Shown: positions 16,571 through 25,840 of the stretch, piece after piece | How the letters are laid out: each line of letters begins with the position of its first letter | How positions within the stretch are numbered: position 1 is the first letter of the stretch | From: Defluviitaleaceae bacterium | GTDB taxonomy: Bacteria; Bacillota; Clostridia; Lachnospirales; WQUN01 | NCBI GenBank assembly: GCA_009780585.1 | Contig: WQZS01000008.1 | Location: 1 to 64,000 of the forward strand | Direction: 5' to 3' | DNA: 64,000 bases | Made by a program: the position numbers and the translations under genes | The notes under the pieces: generated by a model | What the model was told of the DNA's origin: nothing | Database searches by the model: none | Seen by the model: the letters and a program-made list of their open reading frames with translations, nothing else

Positions 16571-17458
16571 ATGAAAAGGAATATATTCATTTATTTATTG
16601 TTGGTTACGGTCACATTTATCCTTGCGGCTTGCGGAGGGAACGGCGAAGCCGTGCAACCCATCCGCATCGGCTTAACCATCGACGAATCAAACCCCCTCG
16701 CGGGGGAAGCCGCCAGCCGCGCGATGGCGCAAGCGATGGAGGACTTCCTCGGCATCCCCGTGGAGGCGGTGACGGATATCTCGTACCTCGTGGGTACGGA
16801 GGCGATGCGCGGCGGCCATTTGGATATCATGCTGGTATCGGCGTTTAACTACGTCCAAACCTCGTCGGTGGTGGATGTGGAATTGCTTGTTACGCTGCCC
16901 ATGCGGCCGGGCACGGTTAACAACGCCGTTTTCATTACCCGCGCCGACCGCGATGACATCAATACCCTTGAGGATTTGCGCGGCAAGACGATGGCCTTCG
17001 TAAGCGCGACCTCCACGTCTGGGTATTTTTTCCCGGTGTACCATTTGGTAAGCGAATTGGGCATCAACCCCGATTTGATTACGAATCCAGGGTATTTCTT
17101 CGATACGGTATTTTTCTCCGGCGGGCATGAGCATAATATCCTGGGTGTTGGTTTCGGCGATTTTGACGCGGCGGCTATCGGGGGTATGTTCATCGAAAAC
17201 ATGGAAGAATTGGGCTTGATCGATTCCGCTGATTTTAAAATAATCGCGGCGACGCAAGCCGTGCCCGACCCTAGTTACATCATAAGGAGCGCGCTGGACG
17301 CGGAACTGATCGAGCGCATCCGCGCGTTCTTTTTGCAATATAATGACCCCGCGTACTTCGCGGAGAACTGGCGCGACGGTAACATCCGTTTCGCCGAGCC
17401 GGACACGGCGGGCTTTGAACATATGCGCTCGGTCGTAACGAGTTTGGGGCTGGATTAG
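16571..17458 (+). CDS. phnD: Phosphonate/phosphate-type ABC transporter substrate-binding lipoprotein
   Basis: A 295-residue PhnD-like binding protein exported as a lipoprotein: signal peptide of about 20 residues with lipobox LAAC, the cysteine near residue 21. The mature part shows the PhnD pattern: RIGLTIDESNP, GGHLDIMLVSAFNYV, LEDLRGKTMAFVSATSTSG and VGFGDFDAAAIGG. The ATG at 16571 is preferred over 16559 because of spacing to GGGGAT and because the signal peptide begins there. It starts a phnD-phnC-phnE unit. Ligand could be phosphonate, phosphite or phosphate; no C-P lyase genes are nearby. Confidence 0.88.
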   Translation: MKRNIFIYLLLVTVTFILAACGGNGEAVQPIRIGLTIDESNPLAGEAASRAMAQAMEDFLGIPVEAVTDISYLVGTEAMRGGHLDIMLVSAFNYVQTSSVVDVELLVTLPMRPGTVNNAVFITRADRDDINTLEDLRGKTMAFVSATSTSGYFFPVYHLVSELGINPDLITNPGYFFDTVFFSGGHEHNILGVGFGDFDAAAIGGMFIENMEELGLIDSADFKIIAATQAVPDPSYIIRSALDAELIERIRAFFLQYNDPAYFAENWRDGNIRFAEPDTAGFEHMRSVVTSLGLD

Positions 17459-17459
17459 T

Positions 17460-18203
17460 ATGGCTTTGCTGGAAATCCGCGGGCTGGTCAAGCACTACAC
17501 CCACCCCGATACGGAGGTGCTGCACGGCGTTGACCTGACCGTGGAGGAAGGGGAATTCGTCGTGATTATCGGGCCGTCAGGTTCGGGCAAGACGACGCTG
17601 ATCCGCTGCATCAACCGCTTGATAAACGCCACGGCGGGGGAAATACTCTTCGACGGCCAACCGGTTAACAGCCTTCGGGGCGCGAAGCTGCGCAAGCTGC
17701 GGACGCAAATCGGCATGATTTTCCAAGATTATAATTTGATATACCGCTCTAACGTGATGGCGAATGTTTTGCACGGGCGTTTGGGGCAAATGGGGTTCCT
17801 CCGTTCGGCGCTGGGTTTGTATTCGCGGGAGGAATTAGAAGCCGCGCATGATTTGCTGGTGACCGTCGGGCTGGAGGAATTTATGCACGTAAAGGCGCAA
17901 ACTCTTTCCGGCGGGCAAATGCAGCGTGTGGGCATCTGCCGCGCGATGATGCAGAACCCCAAGCTCCTTTTGGCGGATGAACCGATTTCCTCCCTCGACC
18001 CCGCGAGCGCGAAGGTCGTGCTGGACCAAATCAAGTCGCTGACGGAAGCGCGGGGGTTGACGGGTATTATCAACCTGCACCAAGTGGAATTCGCGAAAGC
18101 GTACGCGAGCCGTATCGTGGGTCTGCGCCTTGGGGAAATCGTCTTCGACGGCAAGCCCGAAGAGCTGACGGACGAAATGGCCGATTATATTTATGTACGA
18201 TAA
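17460..18203 (+). CDS. phnC: PhnC-type ABC transporter ATPase
   Basis: A 247-residue ATP-binding subunit energising the uptake of the PhnD ligand. Walker A is GPSGSGKTT, the signature is LSGGQMQRVGI, and Walker B is LLLADEPISSLDP. The stretch around QDYNLIYRSNVMANVLHGRLG is the characteristic PhnC insert. It begins two bases after the phnD stop and overlaps phnE by eleven bases. Confidence 0.93.
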   Translation: MALLEIRGLVKHYTHPDTEVLHGVDLTVEEGEFVVIIGPSGSGKTTLIRCINRLINATAGEILFDGQPVNSLRGAKLRKLRTQIGMIFQDYNLIYRSNVMANVLHGRLGQMGFLRSALGLYSREELEAAHDLLVTVGLEEFMHVKAQTLSGGQMQRVGICRAMMQNPKLLLADEPISSLDPASAKVVLDQIKSLTEARGLTGIINLHQVEFAKAYASRIVGLRLGEIVFDGKPEELTDEMADYIYVR

Positions 18204-19785
18204 GCAAGCACGTATAAAATTATGGGGGAACGTTCTGTCCGTCGCCCTCATTGTCGCGGCTTGCTTTTTTTATTTGCGGCTTGACCCGCTGCGCTTGCTA
18301 ACGGCTGCGCCTTCCTTTATTTCCTACATTGCCGTCAACTTTTTCCCGCCGAGTACAGCGAACATAAATGTATACGCGTCCGCCGCGCTGCATACGGTGG
18401 CGGTCGCCGTAGTGGGTACGTTTATTTCGTCGGCGCTTTCGCTGATATTCGCGCTGTTGATGTCAGAGGCCGTTATGCCATACCGGGCGGTGCGTTTGGC
18501 CGTCCGTTTGTTCATCACGTTTTTGCGTAACATTCCGGTAATCATATGGGCGTCGTTATTGGCTTTCATCTTCGGCGTCGGGAGCATGGTGGGTTTGATT
18601 GCGCTGGTATTGGCCGCGACGGGTTTCCTTTCGCGTTCGTACGCGGAAAGTTTATCGGAAATCGCCGCGCGCAAATTGGAACCCATGAAGGCGAGCGGTG
18701 CGGGTACGTTTGCGATCATCCGCCACGGGTTACTGCCGGAGTTCACCCCCGCGTGGATGAATTGGACATTGTTTTCGTTCGAAGTAGCCGTGCGGGCGTC
18801 GGCGGTCTTGGGCATGGTGGGCGCGGGCGGCATGGGCACGATGATACGCGCGCAGTTGGAATTAAGGCGCTTTAACGAAGCGGCGACGATGGTTTTCATG
18901 TTGATTATTATCGTCCTTGTTACGGAATTAACGGCGGGGTGGGTTAGGAAGCGTTATTTATATGAAGGAACGCGGAACAAAAAAACGTTGCCGCCGAACC
19001 ATACGGGCAAATTACGCGCGGCACCGCTTCACGCGCGCGCCGTGCGTGTATTAACGGTTTTGCTTGCCGCGGTTATCTTTTTCGCTTGTTTGTTTTACAT
19101 AGATTTGGATGTTGCGCGGTTCGTCAACCGTTTATCAAACGCGCCGCGTGTGCTACGCATGTTAGTGGATTTAAACCCGGCGATGGTATTGCCCGGCTTG
19201 CGGCAATTCCTTACGTCGTTTGCGATGGGTGCGGTGGGGTTGGTGTTCGGTGGGGTGCTTGCGTTCGTATTGTCGTTCCTCGCGGCGGACAACATCGCGC
19301 CTTGGAAATCCTTCGCGGTATTAATTAAGGCTTTTGTTAGCGTCGTACGCGCCGTGCCTTCGCTGGTATTTATCCTGATGATCGTCGCGGCTATCGGGTT
19401 GGGCCACAACGCGGGCGTGGTGGTATTGATCCTTTCTTCGATGGGCTATTTGACCAAAGCCTTCATCGCGACCATTGAGGAACAACACGCGGGCATCATC
19501 ACCGCCATGCGCGCAACGGGGGCCGGTTGGGGGCAAATCGTCGTCCATGGATTGTTACCCGCCGTAGCGGCGGGTTTCCTCGCTTGGGTCGCGTTAAGGC
19601 TGGAAACTTCGGTGGCGGAGTCCGTCACCCTCGGGGTCGTGGGCGCGGGCGGAATCGGCACGATGCTTTTACGGGCAAGGACGGGGTTCGATTATTCAAC
19701 GATGGGTACGCTGATATTGATTATCGTCGTATGCATGGCGTGCTTGGAATGGGGCGCGGGGAAGGTGAGGAAGCGGTTTTGTTGA
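18193..19785 (+). CDS. phnE: PhnE-type permease, two permease domains fused
   Basis: At 530 residues this is twice the length of ordinary PhnE. Two homologous membrane domains follow each other, each with an EAA-like loop before an AGGxGT segment: RHGLLPEFTP and VGAGGMGTM in the first half, VHGLLPAVAAG and VGAGGIGTM in the second. The linker around residues 255-285 is polar. The fusion would supply the permease pair in one chain. Fused or paired PhnE proteins are known in Bacillota. Confidence 0.92.
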   Translation: MYDKQARIKLWGNVLSVALIVAACFFYLRLDPLRLLTAAPSFISYIAVNFFPPSTANINVYASAALHTVAVAVVGTFISSALSLIFALLMSEAVMPYRAVRLAVRLFITFLRNIPVIIWASLLAFIFGVGSMVGLIALVLAATGFLSRSYAESLSEIAARKLEPMKASGAGTFAIIRHGLLPEFTPAWMNWTLFSFEVAVRASAVLGMVGAGGMGTMIRAQLELRRFNEAATMVFMLIIIVLVTELTAGWVRKRYLYEGTRNKKTLPPNHTGKLRAAPLHARAVRVLTVLLAAVIFFACLFYIDLDVARFVNRLSNAPRVLRMLVDLNPAMVLPGLRQFLTSFAMGAVGLVFGGVLAFVLSFLAADNIAPWKSFAVLIKAFVSVVRAVPSLVFILMIVAAIGLGHNAGVVVLILSSMGYLTKAFIATIEEQHAGIITAMRATGAGWGQIVVHGLLPAVAAGFLAWVALRLETSVAESVTLGVVGAGGIGTMLLRARTGFDYSTMGTLILIIVVCMACLEWGAGKVRKRFC

Positions 19786-19811
19786 CATGTGTCCCATAAT
19801 ATTGGCATAAT
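19782..19811 (+). promoter_or_regulatory. Promoter of the toxin-antitoxin unit
   Basis: TTGACA overlapping the phnE stop codon, 18 bases, CATAAT. This gives the toxin-antitoxin genes their own transcription start. Confidence 0.65.
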
Positions 19812-19826
19812 AACGTCAAATAATTC

Positions 19827-19841
19827 GAATCCTTTGGATTC
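19827..19841. promoter_or_regulatory. Candidate toxin-antitoxin operator
   Basis: GAATCC-TTT-GGATTC, a perfect inverted repeat just downstream of the -10 box and 19 bases before the antitoxin start. Autoregulation by antitoxin binding is the family norm. Confidence 0.6.
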
Positions 19842-19859
19842 AAACCGGAGGCGATATAT

Positions 19860-20186
19860 ATGGTGATAACCCCGACGATACGCCCGATTAGCGAGCTGAA
19901 GAACACCACAGGCATGTCCAAGCTCTGCCGTGATGTGAAGGCTCCTATTTTTATTACAAAAAACGGCTATTCGGATATGGTGATTATGAGCATCGATACG
20001 TATGAACGTGAAATCGCGCGTTTTGGTTTGTATGGAAGGCAGCATGAAGCGGAAACGCAACATGAAGAAGCTATCGATATACTAATAAAGCGTCTTGCCT
20101 TGTCGGAGGAGTCATTAATAAAAGGTGAACCGACTGTTTCCATTAACGAAGCACGGAAGCGTTTAGAGGTTAAATATAATGGTTAA
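19860..20186 (+). CDS. Phd/YefM-family antitoxin
   Basis: A 108-residue antitoxin. The N-terminal Phd/YefM DNA-binding fold is visible in RPISELKNTTGMSKLCRD and APIFITKNGYSDMVIMS. The C-terminal tail would wrap and neutralise the toxin. A CCGGAGG site precedes it. It overlaps the toxin gene by eight bases, the classic type II arrangement with antitoxin first. Confidence 0.88.
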   Translation: MVITPTIRPISELKNTTGMSKLCRDVKAPIFITKNGYSDMVIMSIDTYEREIARFGLYGRQHEAETQHEEAIDILIKRLALSEESLIKGEPTVSINEARKRLEVKYNG

Positions 20187-20487
20187 CTATAAAATAGAAT
20201 TGCTTGCTCCGGCTTGGGATGATTTAGATGCTATTGCTGATTATCACATGGAAGAGGTTGGACCGGAATCGGCACGGAAAATAACAAATAAAATTTTATC
20301 CGAACTTGAACGATTAAAAATATTTCCATTATCGTGCCCGCTTGTACCCTATCAAGAACTCGCCGAACAAGGATATCGCATGTTGGTTTGCGGAAGATAT
20401 GTTTGCATTTATAAATTACATGGAAACAACGTTTATGTGTATCACATTGTAGCTTCTACTATAAATTATCCCGCTATGTTTAAATAG
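20179..20487 (+). CDS. RelE/ParE-family toxin
   Basis: A 102-residue toxin of the RelE/ParE superfamily. Typical segments are APAWDDLDAIADYH, PESARKITNKIL, and the C-terminal YRMLVCGRYVCIYKL followed by VYVYHIVAS. It either cleaves translated mRNA (RelE-like) or poisons gyrase (ParE-like); the sequence alone does not decide. Its stop codon is immediately followed by the ribosome binding site of the HD gene. Confidence 0.88.
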   Translation: MVNYKIELLAPAWDDLDAIADYHMEEVGPESARKITNKILSELERLKIFPLSCPLVPYQELAEQGYRMLVCGRYVCIYKLHGNNVYVYHIVASTINYPAMFK

Positions 20488-20499
20488 ATGGAGGTAAAT

Positions 20500-21135
20500 T
20501 TGGATACATACAACCACTACCGTAATTGCGGCGATATAAACCGAATCCTCGACAACATAAACACCGTATACAAGGATACCCTATGCTGCTGCCACGGCAA
20601 GGATCACGCGTTGTTTGTCGTGGATAAGGTCGAATATATCCTAAAATCATTATCCTGCGACGAACGGACAGTTGAGCTGAGTAAAATCGCGGCATTTCTG
20701 CACGACATCGGCAATATCGGCGGCAGGTGGGAACACGCGCGCAAGAGCGTGGGATTGGCGGCGGTATTTTTGGACAACCCTCCGCATATATTACGGAGCG
20801 AGAAGGAAACAATCCTCCAAGCCATCGAAGACCATTCAAAGGGTGAAAATATAACAAGCGCAATCGGCGCGGCGTTATTAATCGCGGATAAAATGCATAT
20901 ATCGAAGCAAAGGATTCACCCGCTTGAACCCATGGACAATTGGCACAAGAACCTCTTGGAAGTCGAAGAAGTAAAAATAAACATATCAAACAAAAACATA
21001 ACCATCGATTGCGTTACGACGGAGGCGTTTTCCAAACAACTATTGTTGGACGAATACCCCAAGGCCCTTACGATATTCGATAAAGCAAGCGCGTATCTCG
21101 GTTGTTCCTGTCAATTATTATTCAACGGAAACTAA
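20500..21135 (+). CDS. HD-domain phosphohydrolase-like protein
   Basis: About 211 residues. The HD pattern shows HGKDHALFV, FLHDIGN (the HD pair), HSKGE and IADKM, as in small metal-dependent phosphohydrolases. I propose a TTG start at 20500: the only upstream ATG (20488) overlaps the GGAGG ribosome binding site (20490-20494), which is five bases before the TTG. The gene touches the ParE-like toxin gene, so it may be read from the toxin-antitoxin promoter. A similar HD protein lies at 60547-61245. Substrate unknown. Confidence 0.78.
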   Translation: MDTYNHYRNCGDINRILDNINTVYKDTLCCCHGKDHALFVVDKVEYILKSLSCDERTVELSKIAAFLHDIGNIGGRWEHARKSVGLAAVFLDNPPHILRSEKETILQAIEDHSKGENITSAIGAALLIADKMHISKQRIHPLEPMDNWHKNLLEVEEVKINISNKNITIDCVTTEAFSKQLLLDEYPKALTIFDKASAYLGCSCQLLFNGN

Positions 21136-21157
21136 ATAATTTTCCAAGGAGGCTTAC

Positions 21158-22141
21158 ATGGTAAGGATTCTCATGTTGTCAAAATGGCACGTACACGCCG
21201 ACGGTTACGCGAAGTTCATCGCCGAGCAGCCCGACGCGAAGGTTACCTGCGTGTGGGACGAAGACCCCGCGCGGGGCGAAGCGTGGGCGAAGGAGTTGGA
21301 TGCGGCCTTCGAACCGGATTTGCAAAAGGCCGTCAACCGCGAAGACGTGGACGCTGTCATCGTGGACACGCCCACCACCATGCACCGCGAGGTTATCGTA
21401 GCGGCGGCGGAAGCGGGTAAGCACATCTTTACGGAGAAAGCACTCGCCACCACGTTAAAGGATTGCGATATCATCGCGGAAGCCGTGGAGAAAGCCGGCG
21501 TAAAGTTTTGCATTTCCTATCCCCACTTAACCAATCCGCTTTACACGCTTTGCAAGCGCCTCATCGAAAGCGGGCAGCTCGGTAAAATCCACTACATGCG
21601 CTTCCGTAACGCGCACAACGGCGCGTTGGCGGGTTGGCTGCCGCAATATTGGTACGATATGGACGCAACCGGCGGCGGGGCGATGATGGATTTGGGCTGT
21701 CACCCCATGTACGTCGCACCCTATCTTTTGGGCAAACCCAAGCGCATCACCTCCGTTTTCAACACGACGTACGCCCCCGCGGGCGACGACAACGCCGTAA
21801 GCGTGGCGGAATTTGAAAACGGGGCTATCGCCGTACTTGAAACGTCCTTCATTTCGCCGTACGACGCGGGTTGCTTTGAACTATTGGGTACGGAGGGCGC
21901 GGTCATCTCCATCCCTTCGGCGACGGGAGGCGAAATAAAAATCCGTACGAAGGGTGACAGCAAAGAATGGCGCAAGCCCGACGAAATGCCCAAACCCCCG
22001 CCGCAACCCCTGCGCATGTGGCTCGACGGCATCACGAAGGGGTCGCCTATCCTGTTTGACATGGATATGGCGAAGGCATTAACGGAAATGTTGGAAAACG
22101 CATACATTTCGCACGAAACAGGAAAGGTAGTGAAGGTATGA
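21158..22141 (+). CDS. Gfo/Idh/MocA family oxidoreductase
   Basis: A 327-residue NAD(P)-dependent dehydrogenase. The N-terminus forms the Rossmann fold, TPTTMHREV lines the cofactor site, and EKALATTLKDC corresponds to the EKP motif with Pro replaced by Ala. The catalytic lysine is therefore kept and the usual proline is missing. The C-terminal domain includes GGGAMMDLGCHP. It has a CAAGGAGG site and overlaps tldD by four bases. Substrate is probably a sugar or inositol-like polyol; not determinable. Confidence 0.9.
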   Translation: MVRILMLSKWHVHADGYAKFIAEQPDAKVTCVWDEDPARGEAWAKELDAAFEPDLQKAVNREDVDAVIVDTPTTMHREVIVAAAEAGKHIFTEKALATTLKDCDIIAEAVEKAGVKFCISYPHLTNPLYTLCKRLIESGQLGKIHYMRFRNAHNGALAGWLPQYWYDMDATGGGAMMDLGCHPMYVAPYLLGKPKRITSVFNTTYAPAGDDNAVSVAEFENGAIAVLETSFISPYDAGCFELLGTEGAVISIPSATGGEIKIRTKGDSKEWRKPDEMPKPPPQPLRMWLDGITKGSPILFDMDMAKALTEMLENAYISHETGKVVKV

Positions 22142-23601
22142 AGGAACAAGTAAAGCAAGCCATGGCGCTTGCGAAAACGCTGGGCGCGGACTTCGCCGAT
22201 ATCCGGCTGAAGGATATCCGCACGGAGGGCCTGCGCGTGGAGGACGGTCTCGTAACGGGGGCGGCGAATTCGCGCAGCGAAGGCTACGGCATCAGGGTGT
22301 ACGTCGGTGGTGCATTGGGGTTCGCCGCGGGCAACGGGTTGGAAAACCTGGAAAAAACCGTACGCCAAGCGTACGACATCGCGCTCGCCAGCAAAACGCT
22401 CTTGAAAAACCCCGCGGAGCTGGACGAAAAGAAACCCGCGCAAGGGCAATACAAAACGGAAGTAGCCATCGATCCCTTCGCCGTGCCGATCGCGGATAAG
22501 TTGGACCTTTTCGCAAATTGCGAAAAAAACATCCGCGCGGAATGGGAAAAATGCACCTTCGCGTCGCCGATGCGCTTCCGCACGAACATGAGCTTCGAAT
22601 TCCGCGGCGACGATGTGGTCTTCGCCGATACGGACGGCAGCTACATCGAGCAAAAGTTCTGCCAGGGTACGGCGTTTGTCGCCGCGACCGTCATATCCGA
22701 AGGCGATACGCAAACGCGCAAGTACATCAACGTCGTTAGGGGCGGGTTTGAAAAGATCAAGGAAATGGACCTGCCCGCGCGTGCGGTCAACCTGGCGCAG
22801 GAAGCCGCCGCGTTGATCGAAGCCCCCGATTGCCCCAGCGGCGAATTCGACGTTATCCTTACTCCGCGGCAAATGTTCCTGCAAATCCACGAAAGCGTGG
22901 GCCATCCGACGGAGCTTGACCGCGTGCTGGGCAGCGAAGCGGCTTTCGCGGGGCGGAGTTTTGTCAGCCCGAGTGACCTTGACGAAAAGAAACCGCTGGT
23001 TTACGGTTCCGCGCTGGTCAACCTCGAAGCCAACGCCCTCACGCCCGACGGGTTGGGTACCTTCGGCTACGACGACGAAGGTGTACCCGCGCAAAATATC
23101 ACCCTCATCGAAAAAGGCGTATTCAAGGGCTTCCAAACCTCGCGTGCCTACTCGCGTGAAATCGGGCAAAACTCCGGCGGCGCGGGCCTTTCCGACGGCT
23201 GGAAAAACCTGCCCATCGTCCGCATGACCAATATCAATATGCTGCCGGGCGACAAAACGATGGACGAGCTTATCGCGGGTATCGAAGACGGCTTCATCTT
23301 CGACGAAAACAAGAGCTGGAGCATCGACGACTTGCGCATCAACTTCCAATTCGCGTGCGAAATCGCGCACGAAATCAAGGGCGGCAAGCGCACGGGCAAG
23401 GTATACAAGAATCCCATCTATTCCGGCAAAACGACGGAATTTTGGGGCTCCTGCGACGGCGTGGGCAACCCCGGCTTGTGGGAGCTCGTAGGCGTACCCA
23501 ACTGCGGCAAAGGCCAGCCCATGCAAACGATGCGCGTATCGCACGGTTCGTCGCCCACGCGGTTTAGAAATATAAAGGTAGGTGTGCAGGATGTTGGATA
23601 A
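22138..23601 (+). CDS. tldD: TldD-type metalloprotease
   Basis: A 487-residue subunit of the TldD/TldE (PmbA) protease, which unfolds and cleaves peptides, for example in antitoxin CcdA turnover and microcin B17 maturation. The zinc-binding HExxxH motif is HESVGHPTE, which identifies the catalytic subunit. C-terminal segments TGKVYKNP and FWGSCDGVGN match the family. It overlaps the partner gene by eleven bases, fitting the heterodimer. No obvious peptide precursor gene is next to it. Confidence 0.93.
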   Translation: MKEQVKQAMALAKTLGADFADIRLKDIRTEGLRVEDGLVTGAANSRSEGYGIRVYVGGALGFAAGNGLENLEKTVRQAYDIALASKTLLKNPAELDEKKPAQGQYKTEVAIDPFAVPIADKLDLFANCEKNIRAEWEKCTFASPMRFRTNMSFEFRGDDVVFADTDGSYIEQKFCQGTAFVAATVISEGDTQTRKYINVVRGGFEKIKEMDLPARAVNLAQEAAALIEAPDCPSGEFDVILTPRQMFLQIHESVGHPTELDRVLGSEAAFAGRSFVSPSDLDEKKPLVYGSALVNLEANALTPDGLGTFGYDDEGVPAQNITLIEKGVFKGFQTSRAYSREIGQNSGGAGLSDGWKNLPIVRMTNINMLPGDKTMDELIAGIEDGFIFDENKSWSIDDLRINFQFACEIAHEIKGGKRTGKVYKNPIYSGKTTEFWGSCDGVGNPGLWELVGVPNCGKGQPMQTMRVSHGSSPTRFRNIKVGVQDVG

Positions 23602-24904
23602 AAATAAGGCACGGGAAATCATACAAAGCGTAACCGCGCAAACGAAGAACTACGCGCAGGTACGCGTCACGGCGAGCGAACAGGGGACGACCCGCTTCGC
23701 CAATTCCGAAATCAGCCAAAACGTTTCCGTGGCGGACGTGACCGTAACGTTGGCGGTGTTCGACGGTAAAAAGGAAGCCATCGCTTCAACCAACGTACTC
23801 ACGCCCGAAGGCTTAACCCAATTGGCCAAGGACGCGGACGCGCTGTTGCGGCACGTACCGGATGGGGAATTCGAAGCGTTTCCGCTTTCAACAGAACCCA
23901 TCGAGGAAGTGCCGTATAACGAAACACTTGGTAAGGCGTTCGGCGTACCCGAACGCGCCGCCTATATAAAGGAAGGCGTCACCCAACTGGAAGACGGTTA
24001 CAACGCGTCGGGCGCGCTTGTGCTTACGCAAACCGCGGTGGCCTTGGGCGATTCCAAGGGTGCGTTCCGCTACGGCGCATACCCCAACGTGGAGTTTAAC
24101 ACCGTCGTAATGTCCGCTTGCGGGAACGACGGGGCAGGGGAGTGCTGCTCCTATACCTCCGTGCCCGACGTTACCGCGCAATTCAAAAAAGCCATGGCAA
24201 CCGCCAAAGCCGCGCGTAATCCCATTTCCCCCGAATTGGGCGCGCACACGGTCGTACTTTCGCCGCTGGCTTTCGGGGACTTGTTGTTCTTCCTTTCGTA
24301 CATGCACAACGCCAAATCCGTGGACGACGGCGTATCCTACGCCGCGGGCAAGTTGGGGCAAAAGGTATTCGGCGATGTGCTTACCGTCCGCGATGACGTT
24401 TACAACCCCGAGCTGCGCCCGTTGCGCTTCGATATGGAGGGTAACCCGCGCAAGGCGTTGAACCTGATCGAAAACGGCGTCGTCAAATCCTACCTTTACG
24501 ATAACAAGCGCGCGAAGAAACACGGCGTACCCACCACGGGCCATTCCGCAAGCTACCCGGGCGGCTATCCCGCCAATGTGTTGGTGGAAGCGGGCGACAC
24601 GCCGCTGGCTGATATCATCGCCTCCACGAAAAAGGGCATCTTCATCAACGAGTTCCACTACACCAACTTCGTCAACCCGCGCAATCTGCAAATCACGGGC
24701 TTGACCCGCAACGGCACGTTCCTGATCGAAGACGGCAAGCTGGGCGCGCCCATCTCCACCGTGCGCTTTACCGAAAGCCTGTTGGACGCGTTCAACAATA
24801 TTACCGCCGTTTCCTGCGAGCGGGAAAAAGCAGCGGGGTACTTGGGAATCGGTTTAATGCCCGCCGTGCGGATTGAAGGGTTCCACTTTACGAGTAAGGC
24901 GTAG
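23591..24904 (+). CDS. pmbA: PmbA/TldE-type protease subunit
   Basis: A 437-residue partner of TldD lacking the HExxxH motif, as expected for the non-catalytic TldE/PmbA subunit. The C-terminus shows NLIENGVVKSYLYD, HSASYPGG and NGTFLIEDGKLGAPI, typical of the family. The ATG at 23591 lies within the end of tldD, with AGG just upstream. Third and last gene of the oxidoreductase-tldD-pmbA operon. Confidence 0.92.
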   Translation: MLDKNKAREIIQSVTAQTKNYAQVRVTASEQGTTRFANSEISQNVSVADVTVTLAVFDGKKEAIASTNVLTPEGLTQLAKDADALLRHVPDGEFEAFPLSTEPIEEVPYNETLGKAFGVPERAAYIKEGVTQLEDGYNASGALVLTQTAVALGDSKGAFRYGAYPNVEFNTVVMSACGNDGAGECCSYTSVPDVTAQFKKAMATAKAARNPISPELGAHTVVLSPLAFGDLLFFLSYMHNAKSVDDGVSYAAGKLGQKVFGDVLTVRDDVYNPELRPLRFDMEGNPRKALNLIENGVVKSYLYDNKRAKKHGVPTTGHSASYPGGYPANVLVEAGDTPLADIIASTKKGIFINEFHYTNFVNPRNLQITGLTRNGTFLIEDGKLGAPISTVRFTESLLDAFNNITAVSCEREKAAGYLGIGLMPAVRIEGFHFTSKA

Positions 24905-24951
24905 TTTCCGCCGGATATAAAAGGATATAAAAATACCCATTGGATAAAACG

Positions 24952-25013
24952 AGCTGCACCCCAAAAGTTGGACAATAGTGATAAGCTATAACCAACAAAG
25001 GGGTGCAGTTTAT
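24952..25013 (+). mobile_element. Solo end of an IS3/IS150-type element
   Basis: About 62 bp that match, with few changes, the terminal 65 bp upstream of orfA in the IS at 32370-33670 (CTGCACCCC, then AAAAGTTGGACA, and CCAACAAAGGGGTGCA). The fragment stops where the transposase start codon would be. Its ends CTGCACCCC and GGGGTGCAG form a perfect inverted repeat. No other part of the IS remains. It sits just behind the 3' end of the CPBP gene. Confidence 0.8.
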
Positions 25014-25033
25014 GGTTGCCGCTTTTTTTACGG

Positions 25034-25840
25034 CTATGATTGTTTTATTATTTGCGGCTTGGGCTTTTTAAACAGCATGATCAACAATATTATGCCGTAA
25101 ACGGTATACAATACTGATTGTATTAACACGAACTCACCCGGGACACTTAATATTCGTGCGAAGGAATTGCCTATCCAATGGAACAGCAAAACGGGTATCA
25201 GGCTTTTGGTTTTTATAACAATCACGGCAAATATAAGCCCAAAGCCAAATGTACGAACGACTTGAATCAACGTTGATACCAGAAATCCCGAAAATATTAT
25301 ATCGTTATCAAACAACAAATAAAAAAGATTTAAGAAGTGCATTGCGCCAAACAAAAACGCTGAAATAACTATTGCTTTTTTAAGGTTGTGCTTAAATAAT
25401 GATAATATGATACCCCTAAAATAAAATTCTTCATGAATTACAACCATCAGATGGAACAGAACTATGCATATCGCAATCTTGAATGTATCAGCTTGATAAT
25501 CGATTCCGTTTAATCCCGTAGTAAGCAAGGGTAATAATAATATTACATACAAAGGTACAGTATAAAATACATTCTTAAGTGTGTTTTTTTCTATTTTTCT
25601 TACCCCGATATATGCAAGATTCCATTTTTGCTTCTTTACTAAAATTATTCCAATGGTCATTGAAACGACGACAGCGAAGGCGTGGGTTAACAAATACAAC
25701 GCATTGTTATATGATGTTTCTATCCCCAATAAGTTTATTGCAATAAACCATACGGTCAAGGAAGTGGCTATAACCAATATAAAAATAAATGTCTTTAATA
25801 ATGGTCTTTTTATCGTGCCGATCATCGTTTCTTCATTCAT
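25034..25840 (-). CDS. CPBP family intramembrane metalloprotease
   Basis: A 268-residue membrane protein with about eight hydrophobic segments. The CPBP (Abi/Rce1-like) glutamate motif is HEEFYFRG, followed by FGAMHFLN and HWIGN, which hold the conserved histidines and asparagine. Bacterial members act in prenyl-protein-like cleavage, bacteriocin self-immunity or anti-sigma cleavage; which applies here is unknown. The gene is much more AT-rich than its surroundings and is flanked by an IS remnant and a palindromic element, suggesting transfer. Confidence 0.9.
   Translation of the reverse strand: MNEETMIGTIKRPLLKTFIFILVIATSLTVWFIAINLLGIETSYNNALYLLTHAFAVVVSMTIGIILVKKQKWNLAYIGVRKIEKNTLKNVFYTVPLYVILLLPLLTTGLNGIDYQADTFKIAICIVLFHLMVVIHEEFYFRGIILSLFKHNLKKAIVISAFLFGAMHFLNLFYLLFDNDIIFSGFLVSTLIQVVRTFGFGLIFAVIVIKTKSLIPVLLFHWIGNSFARILSVPGEFVLIQSVLYTVYGIILLIMLFKKPKPQIIKQS

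Noticed and set aside
21721..23622. A 633-codon open frame on the minus strand
   Set aside because: It is the mirror of tldD, whose motifs and start are clear; GC-rich codon bias leaves the opposite strand open. No domain is recognisable in it.
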